Made by a program: the position numbers and the translations under genes. DNA of 64,000 nucleotides. Origin: Nematostella vectensis (lineage: Eukaryota; Cnidaria; Anthozoa; Actiniaria; Edwardsiidae). Below are positions 36,453 to 47,500 of the stretch, piece after piece. The stretch covers positions 6,873,501 through 6,937,500 of the forward strand of contig NC_064043.1 of assembly GCF_932526225.1 (NCBI RefSeq), written 5' to 3'. The first letter of the stretch is position 1. Each line of letters opens with the position of its first letter. The notes beneath the pieces were generated by a model. The model made no database searches and had not been told where the DNA came from. It saw only the letters and a list, made by a program, of their open reading frames with translations.

Positions 36453-39400
36453 TTGTTGCTGTTGTTGTTATTATTATTTTACTGGACACGATAACTCATT
36501 TCTACAAAATATCTGATATCAAGTCTGACAGCTCCTGTTAAAAGATTTTTTTTTAACAGCATCAGGCCTGAAGCTTTTTAAATGTAATTTGAATGCAGAG
36601 GTATTGGGCATACTCACATTTATAAGGAACTTAGATTTATTTAGTAAGAAGTGCTGTACAATATATGAAATTGATTTTGATTTTGTTTTTGAAAATGTTT
36701 TTTATTTTGCCTAGCTTCTCAGCTTCAATGCCACCTCCTTCAACCCCAACAAAGAGGAGCTCTTCAGGTAAGCTGATAGTGGCTGGCACAGTCTGGCTGG
36801 AAATATACTGTAACTAACTTGTAGTTTATAAATTGATATTAATTTATTTAAACGTCACAAATGCTAGCCCTTTTTTATTGCTGTACAGTATTGTAGGTGT
36901 AATTGTTAATTTCAAGACTGCTCTTATAATATAAACTAACTACCTCTCCTTTCCTTTCAGCCAAGGGCCCAAGAAAAAGACGGAAAAAGGACTTGACTTA
37001 TGATGGAGGTAGACTGTTTTTTTTTCTTTTAATAGTAGTTCGGCAGCTTTTTAATGAAAGTAAATCTTATCATGTTTTATTGGTTTGTTCTGCAGATGGT
37101 ACAGATGGATCAAGAACTCATGGTAAATTATAGTATTACAGTACCTTTTTCCAAGTATTATTAGTATTTTTTATTGTTTTTTTCTAATCACTTTCTTTTA
37201 TTTCCTTTCATGCATATTTTTCTCTGAAAACTAGCAAGGTAAGTGTCATCCTTGCACAGTAACACATCAAACTTAGACTTACATTTTTTCTAAATTATGA
37301 TTTATATGCAACCTCTAGCTCTTAATAGATAGTAGATAGTAGGTGAAAAAAAAAGAAGAAAAGGATGCCCACTTGATAGAGTATCAGCTAATAGAGGTTT
37401 CGCTGTAGTGCAAAGTAAAGTAAAATATTTTGGTCAAGCGTATTTCATAGTTTCAGGAAACGAACTCACTCATAAATAACGTTATCTCAAAAACTATTTT
37501 CTAGTTATATTCTAAAACTGTTTGACCGAAGTGTGGACTTTGCACCCTTCAATGAAGACACACCCCTCTACACCCTAGCAAAAGAGTGGATGGAGAACAA
37601 GCCTTATCGACAGAGGGTGAGCTCAGAGATCACTGACATGGAGGGTGATGGTAGTCAGGATACAGTGTCAAGCTCCCCTCTTGTAAGTGGTTAACCAAAT
37701 TTATCAGGTGGAACCTCTGGAGATACCCTGGGTATACCCAGAGGCTCAAGGACCGGCATGACAGTAAACATGTGAAGCTCTAGCCTCTGGCACCCAGGGT
37801 ACTATTAGACAGACGACCATGAAAACCATAAACAAACTGTACCATGTCTTTAAGTTACTTAAGCCAGGCTTTTGGTAAATCTCTTTAAAAATGCAAGCTA
37901 AAGAATACAGAAATACGCCATGCATAGATTTGCAAAATTTGCGTACCAGTCTTAAAGCTGAAAACCCAAAGTGAAAATACTCCCTAATTCTGTATTTAGT
38001 AACAAGTTTTGTACAAGTTTTGTGACAATGATGTCATTTTTAAATTTATTTTTAAATGTATGGTCTTAAAAGACAGAAGTTTGGATACCGTCTACAGTCA
38101 AAATAGTTTGAGTTAGTAGTACTTTGCCTCTTACTTACTGCTATACTTTTATCCACACACTCTTACACAGGACTCAGAAAATGATGGCCAGTATGTTTCG
38201 AGGTAAGTGTTGTAGTTGTTTAACCGGTAGAGAAACCCTGCACCATACAGAGTTTATGATGCACATACAGTATTAAAGAGGACTCTTAGATTCTTTTAAT
38301 CAGTTTGAAAAATTATATGTGATTTTAAATTTCCCTTTTCTGCATAGATTTTAGCAATATGCTTGTTTTTCAACAAAGCAGTTTTGTCCACTATAATGAC
38401 TACCCGTGCCCAAAATGAAAAAGATCATTGAGAAACAACTGTCTCAAAATTTACCACCTTTCAATCACTCTGTGGCCACTCTAGAAAGCCTCAAACTGCA
38501 AACACTCTTCTATCAATCAAAACAATTGTGTGGTGTTCAAAAAGGTGTTAACTTGCCATTGGCCTGAAGTTATTTCTGTGTTATCTAGCCTACAAACCCC
38601 CAGCCAAATTGAGATGGAGCTGAAATCCCCCTGCATCCCAAAGCATTTTTGGCCTTCATCCTCAGTGTTGTAAACAATGTGTAGTTTCTTGCTCTTGTGT
38701 CTACTGACCATCATCTCGTCCATGTGGGAGAGGGCTGACTGACGGGCATGCATCATTCAGTCAGTCCCCTCATGACTTCAGCATCCTTTACAAATCCCTG
38801 TCTAAACTCTGATTTAGAGGTTGGGGGGGTTGCTACTCTATGCTGCTGTTAATACATACATGTGCATTTATCTATTTGCCTTGTTAGTGGATCATAAAAG
38901 AACCCCCCCCCCCAAGTTCAATCTGTATCCATTCTCCTTGCCTTCATTGTACACTATTCTGTATTTGAACAGAACACTCAGTAGGGCGAAGTTGTAAAGC
39001 CAACTATTGCTAAAACTTACATGTATGTAGCAAAGGGGAATTGAAAAAACACTATAATGACCACCTGCGCCCAAATTGAAAAAGATGACTTCATTGAAAC
39101 AACTTTCTCAATAATTTACTACATGTGTATCACTCTGCGACCACCCTAGAAAGCCTCAAACTGTACACACTCTATTAATCAAAACAATTGTGTGGTTTTC
39201 AAAGAGGTGAAAAACTTGTCATTGGCCTGAAGTTTATTATGTGTCCTCTAGCCTACCAACCCCCAGCCAAATCAAGAGTGAGCTGAAATTCCCCCGCATC
39301 CCTGAACCTCCCCCTAGGACTGAACCTGGGCTAGATACAGTTCCAGTAAGTATACCTGCATTAGGGAGTTAAGGCAACCATTGATCAAAGAGAAAAAATA

Positions 39401-40179
39401 AAAGGCTTGTTACAGTACTGTGCTAACCTTTAGTGGTTAAAAGGGACTTCTTTGGGACAATCTCAGTTGATGTAGAGTGTGCTCTCTCTCAAAATATGTG
39501 TTGTCTTTTCATCTTGTTATACTATCTTTTCCACAATGTGTTGATTGGATAAAAGAAGTATAGTATTGATATTGTTTATTCTGATCGTATTTTTCAGGAA
39601 GAACCTGTGTGCACTGTGTCTGAACTGAAAAACAACCATCTCCAAAGATGGAAAAAAATTAAAAAGAGGTAAGATACAGTAAGCCTGGACCCTATTATGG
39701 TTCTTTTATTTCAAAAACCACCAAAAATGGGGTGATTTTGTATCATGATTAATTTGTCAAAATAGGCATACAGTAGATTATTTTTTACTTATTTTGCTGG
39801 GAGGTATGGCTGAAAACGGGAAGACTTTCGGAAATACAGTAGAGTTTGCAAGTACTCATAAAAATTGGTTTAATGCAGCAATCCTATCTCACAGTAATTT
39901 CTGTATTGTCAATTTTAGATACTATGTTTTTATGCTCTATTCATTTTGCAAAAGTTTTTTTATTAATTGATTCTATTTCCCAATAAGCCTTTTTAATTTT
40001 AATAAATATTATAATGAATATAGAAAAATGATCCAGGGATCGCATAGCTAGGAATGAGGTGGTAAACTGATAAATGTAATAAATTTTGTGTCTGTTTTAG
40101 CTGGCGAGTGGCTTCAGCCATCAACCAAACACCTTATAAAGAAAGCATCAAGAAGCTCCGTGAACTTTACCAGCACTGA
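32338..40179 (+). CDS. LIN37: LIN37, MuvB/DREAM complex subunit
   Basis: Exons: 32338-32353, 34581-34647, 35416-35448, 36715-36767, 36961-37008, 37096-37122, 37235-37238, 37505-37682, 38171-38202, 39252-39345, 39598-39668, 40101-40179. They give 233 residues (human protein about 246). Recognised by SYILKLFDRSVDFAPFNEDT then LYTLAKEWMENKPYRQR, the LIN37 CRAW region (residues 83-120), and by the C-terminal RWKKIKKRSWRVA...YKESIKKLRELY, which matches human RWKRIRQRWKEAS...YSESMKILREMY. A basic patch (KGPRKRRKKD) may be a nuclear signal. LIN37 is a core MuvB subunit required for DREAM repression of cell-cycle genes. A 4-nt microexon (37235-37238) is needed to keep the frame. AATAAA lies near 40370. 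Confidence 0.93.
32725..33520. repeat. Scattered CTCTCGTAAGYGACC repeat cluster
   Basis: Words such as GCTCTCGTAAGTGACCAAC, GCTCCCGTAAGCGACCA and their complements (GGTCGCTTGCGAGAGC) recur in both orientations at about 32740-32945 and 33380-33520. The pattern fits one or two decayed inverted-repeat elements in LIN37 intron 1. Boundaries are unclear. Confidence 0.55.
34020..34551. mobile_element. TTAA-flanked non-autonomous element, copy 2
   Basis: Starts TTAAGGTCTCGGTAAAGG and ends TTTACCAAGACCTTAA, with TTAA at both edges. The interior matches the element at 848-1620 in reverse orientation (GTTTACTCTAGAGTG, GTGAATTCACGGTCAACAGG). It ends 29 bp before LIN37 exon 2 (34581). Confidence 0.8.
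35584..35930 (+). mobile_element. Non-LTR retrotransposon fragment (reverse transcriptase C-terminus)
   Basis: The translation ILPVLEYASLVWAALTKYLA, then LIEMMQSKALHIIFPNMSYD, then EALSFAHLETL-like sequence, matches the conserved region after the reverse transcriptase core of CR1/L2-type LINEs. The frame stops at about 35802, and homology-like sequence (YNLRSGSRLA) continues in other frames, so the copy is dead. It sits in LIN37 intron 3. Confidence 0.75.
36406..36475. repeat. (GTT)n tract
   Basis: A tract of about 65 bp of GTT repeats with slight interruptions in LIN37 intron 3, preceded by ATC repeats. Confidence 0.9.
38391..38640 (+). repeat. Duplicate of LIN37 exon 10 and its upstream intron
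   Basis: About 250 bp here match 39048-39302, covering intron sequence and the first half of LIN37 exon 10. The copy keeps an acceptor (TATCTAG at 38588) and the exon text CTACAAACCCCCAGCC, but has lost the donor position and the C-terminal part. It is read as a decayed duplicate exon. Confidence 0.75.
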
Positions 40180-41531
40180 CGTTGTATGACCGTAGAGAGA
40201 CCGTAGATGAGTTTATCAGTCTGCTCAGGGCAGCATATGGCTTCCATTCATGACAAAAAACTGTCGAACTGGTTTTAGTAGCTCTGATATCTCTTGTCAT
40301 TCAAGAAGAGAATCAGCATGATCTCCTTGTGGCATATGTATCCATATCACAAGTTTTAATTTGTACAAATAAAATACAAATTATAATTACTTATTGTCTT
40401 TATTGCACAATTGAAAGCAAAAAAAAAAGATTCCAACGTCTCCGCCCACAGAAAATACCCCCTACCAGGGGCGTACGCAGGATTTTAACAAGTTGCAGTC
40501 AAAGCATTCAGAAGCTGGATGAGGGCGTGGCCCCGCATCCCGTGAAGATTTCATAGCTCCCGCTTTTGGGTTTGAAATTGGCGTCAATGCGTCAGAATAT
40601 TACACGATCCTCTGTCATCCTCGATCTGAAATAGGACTTTAGTCGTCGCGTGGCACTGAACGACATAACAATATGTTTGGAAATCATCTGTAGATTAACA
40701 TGATTAAGAAAATTATAGTTTTTATCCTCATCATACATATAAAACTACGTACATAAAAATGAATGAGTAAACATTTTGATTTTTTTCCCCTCGTTATACA
40801 AATAAGATCGCCATTTTTTTTTTAATTTTTTTTTTGTTATTAAAAAAAACCCTCTACCTACAGAAAATACCCCCTACCCCACCCCTAGCGTACTTCAAAG
40901 AAACGCTTTGCAGTGGGTACGATGGTATTAGGGCGTGGCGGGTCACTGACATCATGGCTGTAGCAAAAAAAAAATAGATTATAAGGATATAACCAGTAGG
41001 CGTTGCTGTCCCCCCCCCCCCCAATATTTTCTTAATGTTCTGTATCATGCCCCCAAATATCTTGAGGTCTGCTACAGCTCGGGAAATAAAACTGTTTATG
41101 CGCATTCACCACTGGGACTATGTGGAACGTGAAAATTTATGAAAGACAAAACTGGGAGGCACACACTTTATACTCCAACTTGGTTGTTTGTATTAGCATC
41201 TTGCAACACTTAGCCAAATCATGCTGTGGACGTTTGAGTGTTCTGTCGTTAAAGTTAAAAACTTAAACTGTACAATAATCTAACCCAGGACTTGCACGAT
41301 GACAGTTATGCAATGTATTCGGCGGGGAAATTCAGTTTGCTGGTTACTTCCTGTTCTGGTGCATGTCCCATAATGCAAGTGGGTCCCGCCTCTTCCGGTT
41401 GTGGTTCCTTGGCACAGTGCGCCCGAGACACGATCACTCGGTCTTGAAAACAACATCGAATTTTCGGGTGATCTACATCTTTTCTTTCTAAATACAAACC
41501 GTAGAAAGAGTTCCACTATTCCAGGGGCGCT
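40180..41531. other. LIN37-coronin-7 intergenic region
   Basis: Contains the LIN37 3' end (AATAAA at about 40370), a truncated hAT-like MITE (40466 to about 40830) flanked on both sides by ACAGAAAATACCCCCTACC (40449 and 40860), then the coronin-7 upstream region. No other gene is recognised. Confidence 0.5.
40466..40830. mobile_element. hAT-like MITE, copy 1 (truncated)
   Basis: Begins CAGGGGCGTACGCAGGATTT and matches the complete copy at 51819-52088 through GTCAAAGCATTCAGAAGCTG, ATAAAACTACGTACATAAAA and AATAAGATCGCCA. The right terminus is missing or diverged. Confidence 0.65.
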
Positions 41532-44500
41532 ATGAATAGGTTTAAGACTTCTAAATTCCACAATGCAGCAGCGAAGTCGCCAAAACGCGAGGTAAACACT
41601 AACAGAATGAATTGTGCTTGTCTGAACTTCTATATAAATTTCAGTGTACTGCTGGAATTGAGCTCCTTCACCAATAATGCATCAACTCAGGGTTGCATTT
41701 AATTGCCCATGTTTATTTTAGAAAGATTATTTCTGCATTAGTTCGCTGTTGTGTCAACTGATTCACTATTTTCTAATCTTGTTCATCAGATACAATTATG
41801 AATAATAATTGTCACTTGACTGAAAGCTACTTTACAATACACCCAAAAAGACACATATATAGTGAACATACCAGCATGCTAAACTAGTTTTTTGGGCACA
41901 ATGGCAAACCTTATATAGGACACTGTCTGTTGTATCCAGTTATTAGATAGACTGTACGGCAAACTGCTGTAATAGCAATGTACTGTAGCCTGCATTTAAG
42001 CACAAGGGCTTGAGGAGAATGATAAATGAAAGAGCACTTTCAGCGGCTCCCCTGGTTTTTCCATATGAATACTCTCCTAGGGAGTGTTAAATGCTGATGA
42101 GTCAAAACACAGTTTCATTGTAGGGGCTAAAAGTAACCAAATAGACCTCTTTAAATTGCTTTTCTTAGTAACTTAAGGTTTTTACCCAATCTATGTACAA
42201 ACATAGCAAAACTAACTGGTCCACAGGCAGCCCACGGCTACTGTCAGTGGTTTATAAAGGAATGTATGGGGGAATTTAATGTTAGCGAAAAAAAAAAAAA
42301 ACTCTATCTTGAAAAATAAAACTTTAGACCATGTTATATTGTGTTTGAGTCTTCCTTTATTTGAATGTTCCCGATAGATTAAAAAACAATTTGTAGCGGG
42401 CTTCAAACTCACTCTACTGACATTCTATTGGCAAAACTCAAACACAATATTACATGGTCTAAAGTTTTATTTTTTTTTTAGTCTTCCTTTTTTTCAATTT
42501 TGCCGATAGATTAAAAAACACAATTCGTAGCAGGCTTCAATTTCGCTCTACTAACATTCTATCAGCAAAATTGAAATAAAGGAAGACTCAAACACAATAT
42601 TACATTGTCTAAAGTTTTATTTTTCACGATAAAGTATTTTTCATCTAACATATAAATTCCCCATACATTCATTTAAAAACCACTGACAGTAGTCTTGGGC
42701 TGCCTGTGACTGGGTCTAAGATTGTGACTCAACTTCGATCCAGAGTTCTCACTTTATGAAGCTTAGCTACATCACTAATTATCTAATCAATTAAGATCCA
42801 TCTTCACTATGTAATGATTTGCAAATTTTATACATTGCATTTTCTAGCTTTCAAAGCTTTTTTTGAAGAATTGCTGAAAAAATCAGTCTAAATGCAAGGT
42901 TAAATGGCAACAGGAATTTACCATTGTAGCTTTTAGGAACAGTAGTGGCAGTGGCTTTGTTTTTAGTTGTTGATGATGATGATTAATGATGATGATGATG
43001 ATGGATTTTGAGTAAGCATAGTTGAAAAGACTAGATTTTTGTACAAAACCAGTCAGGTAAAAGGGGATTGGTTACCGGTAAACAAACTGTTTTATCCATT
43101 ACATGTTCAAGCTGAAACATTCTTACCAGATGTTCAAGCGAAAAGGGATTACAATAGAAGAGATGTTGCTATCTTCTTATTGGATTAATAATATGATGGT
43201 GTTTTCAGACATTTTTATCCCTTGTGTTTGTGGAATGTAGTTCTCATGATTTCTCACTTTCATTTTTCACTTTTGTTGGTAAAAACATTTGTATCCAGTA
43301 TTTTCCATAGTATAGATAAACATTGCATGTAATTCCCTGATACATATCAAAAGCTCTTCATTTTGGTTCAATACTGCCTACTTCATTGATAAACAAATTG
43401 GTGTGGCATGTAACTTAACTGTCTTTCAACAGAACTGCTACAATGATATCAATGTGGGAAGCCTCAAGATGTCATGTGGAAATCACCTCAAAGCAAGCAC
43501 TTCATTTATTGCTTTTAATGTTGATAAAGGAGGTACAAAGTATGCTATTAGAAACTTCTATAGGGGGGCTGTGAATCACCATGGGGGTGGTTGAAATGGA
43601 AATAAAATCAACATAAGATTGAAGATGTTTCACTCAAATTTAAGCTTTTGCTCCAAATGTCAGCAAAACTACTACTTTCACATAGGTGTGAAGCATACGA
43701 CTCCAAACCTGTATGTTAGGTCTGTTAGCTTCTATAAGCTACACTATATGCCTATACGTACATACAAACTTTAGTTGGCACATAGCGAAACCAAAAAAAT
43801 TATCCAAAATGTTGAGCATGATTCGGTTAACCTTTAAAAAAAATTAGGGGGGGGGGTCTAAAAAGTTATAACTGTGCTGTCTTGAAAAAAAATGCAAAAA
43901 TAAAAAAATGCAAAAAAAGGAAGGAGAGAATAGTCCTTACCCCTCTTGGCAATCAAGTTAACGAAGTCCTGTTTCTGGATTGAACAAGGGCTGTTTATAT
44001 TTTAACAGGTGGAGGCTGTTTGGGGATCATACCATTATCAGACATTGGGCGTCGAGCAACCACACCCCTTCTACATGTTCATTCAGGTCTGTAATACAGA
44101 GTTTAAAAAGACATTATGAACTTAGGCTGAATTAATAGCTATTCGGTTAAACGTGACTGTGCCAAAATTGTTTTCTCAGATTTTGTGACGGACATGGATT
44201 TCTCTCCCTTTGATGATGGGTTATTAGCCACATGTTCTTATGACTGTTCGGTAAGATAATAAAGTGGTACCTCTTTTGGCATGCAAATGTGTCACTTCTC
44301 AAACATTGTATTTTATGCAGCTACTTCCTTTCAACAGCCAGGGCCATTTTTTATCCCACCGCTACTTTTACCTCTTTTAAGCAGCCAAAAAATATCATTA
44401 TTAAATCTGTTCATTCTTTTCGGAACATTTATTAAGTACTCAATCTCTTTTGAGCTGCCCAAGGATGCCCACTTAAAAGAGGTATATCTATCATGTACAG

Positions 44501-47500
44501 TAGTATCATGTGCTGTAGTTTAGTTTGCTTCATTCTATTTCACTAAATGTTCTTTTTACACATCAAGGAAAAAACAATCAAGTGTTAAGATGTGTAGTTG
44601 ATCAGATGAGGTCCTGACGAGACAAACACTGATGATTTAGATATTTATCTAGTTTATTTATTCGATTTTTCCAGATAAAGATTTGGCAAATCCCTGAGTC
44701 TGGTGTTGCGCAAAACCACTCACTGACACCACTATCTGCCTTCCCACTACACTCTGTAAGTTTTTGGTGCTGTATTTAATAGGTCTTAATCTGTTAATTA
44801 TGAATGCTGTTAATTTGAGAAATGTTATTTACAATGAATTCATTTACACCACCAAAGTTCACTTTTATTTTTGGTATTTTGGTTATTTTGCAGAGTCGTG
44901 TAGAAAATGTCCTATTTCATCCCACAGCAGAAGAGGTAAGTTTTCTGTTCCTGTTCCATGTTTACATTTACGGTACTTATTATTGTAGTGGTGTATTTGT
45001 TCATTTATAGTAAAAGGGCTTAATATATGTTGGGTGCTGAAACAAGCATTAAAAAGGTATATATACATTTTTCTAATTACAGGTTTTGGCGTCTTCCTGC
45101 TCCAGTACTGTGTCTGTCTGGGATGTCAGTCAAAACAAAGTCAAATTTAGTAAGTTACTCAAAATTCTCAAATAAAATTAAGTAAAGTTGCTTTGAAGAA
45201 TCTAAAAAATTCAGGAGCAAAGCCGCCCTTAGTGTTCACTTTTTGGTGATAATACAGTAAAGACCTTTTCTATGAAAATTTTCATTATTTTTAATTTTTG
45301 AAATCATGTTAAGCATCATTATAAAATGGTGGGTATGGCAAGTAATGCTTGTGATAGCTACTGTCCTCTGTCTGCGTATCACTTTGGAGTAATGATGCTT
45401 TGTTAATACCAACTCATTTTTCCTCATAATTGCCTTTGTTCACAGTGATCCACTTTGTTTCTCCTTATAAAAGGTTTAGACAGCCACAAGGATGCAGTGC
45501 AAAGCCTGTCTTGGAAGGAAGATGGCTCATTATTAGTTACCTCCTGCAAGGTTAGATGTTACTGAGACCCTCTGCTTCTATGTTATCAAGTTAGCATAGT
45601 CAAATGCTTGAACTTTTCACAGAATGGATCAATTCATAAATGGAGCTCAAGGTCCTAGTTAAGGAGTAGTGGAGCAGGAGTGTACCCAGGGGGGTGCAGA
45701 GGCTGTATGCGAACCCCCCCTTTTCTGCCAAAAAGATAGTCATTACCTACTGTATAGAGGGATTGTCAATTTTAATGCCATTTCTTTTTCCATAAGATCT
45801 CTTATGCCCTACACCCCTCCTCAGCAAGTTCTTGCAGCATAACAGGTGACTAATTTTTTTTTTTCAGGACAAAACAATTCGCATATTTGACCCAAGGAAA
45901 TCATCTTGCACTGTGGTAAGAATGATTCCTGTCTTTTTTAGGATTCCCAGCAGTCGTTTTTGACATTCTTTCAATTTTCTGATTACAATACAATACAATA
46001 TTCTTTATTTTTGGAGGGTTACATTTTAACAGTGGAGGTTTTGTAACAGCTGTGACATTTTTTATATCAAGGGTTTGGGGTTTACTGTTCCTTAATTATT
46101 GGTTGATGGTGGAGGAAGTGAGTACTTTTTAGAGTACTTTTGGTACTATTACTGTCCAGTGTATGCTGTGGATACGTACTGTATTCCCTTCAGTGTATGC
46201 TGTGGATACGTAGAGTATTCCCTTCAGTGTATGCTGTGGATACATACAGTATTCCCTTCAGTGTATGCTGTGGATACGTACAGTATTCCCTCCAGTGTAT
46301 GCTGTGGATACATACAGTATTCCCTTCAGTGTATGCTGTGGATACGTAGAGTATTCCCTTCAGTGTATGCTGTGGATACGTACAGTATTCCCTCCAGTGT
46401 ATGCTGTGGATACATACAGTATTCCCTTCAGTGTATGCTGTGGATACGTAGAGTATTCCCTTCAGTGTATGCTGTGGATACGTACAGTATTCCCTTCAGT
46501 GTATGCTGTGGATACGTACAGTATTCCCTTCAGTGTATGCTGTGGATACATACAGTATTCCCTTCAGTGTATGCTGTGGATACGTACAGTATTCCCTCCA
46601 GTGTATGCTGTGGATACATACAGTATTCCCTTCAGTGTATGCTGTGGATACGTAGAGTATTCCTTTCAGTGTATGCTGTGGATACGTACAGTATTCCCTC
46701 CAGTGTATGCTGTGGATACATACAGTATTCCCTTCAGTGTATGCTGTGGATACATACAGTATTCCCTTCAGTGTATGCTGTGGATACGTACAGTATTCCC
46801 TCCAGTGTATGCTGTGGATACATACAGTATTCCCTTCAGTGTATGCTGTGGATACGTAGAGTATTCCTTTCAGTGTATGCTGTGGATACGTACAGTATTC
46901 CCTTCAGTGTATGCTGTGGATACGTAGAGTATTCCCTTCAGTGTATGCTGTGGATATGTACAGTATTTCCTTCAGTGTATGCTGTGGATACATACAGTAT
47001 TCCCTTCAGTGTATGCTGTGGATACGTACAGTATTCCCTTCAGTGTATGCTGTGGATACATACAGTATTCCCTTCAGTGTATGCTGTGGATACGTACAGT
47101 ATTCCCTCCAGTGTATGCTGTGGATACATACAGTATTCCCTTCAGTGTATGCTGTGGATACGTAGAGTATTCCTTTCAGTGTATGCTGTGGATACGTACA
47201 GTATTCCCTCCAGTGTATGCTGTGGATACATACAGTATTCCCTCCAGTGTATGCTGTGGATACATACAGTATTCCCTTCAGTGTATGCTGTGGATACGTA
47301 CAGTATTCCCTCCAGTGTATGCTGTGGATACATACAGTATTCCCTTCAGTGTATGCTGTGGATACGTAGAGTATTCCTTTCAGTGTATGCTGTGGATACG
47401 TACAGTATTCCCTTCAGTGTATGCTGTGGATACGTAGAGTATTCCCTTCAGTGTATGCTGTGGATATGTACAGTATTTCCTTCAGTGTATGCTGTGGATA

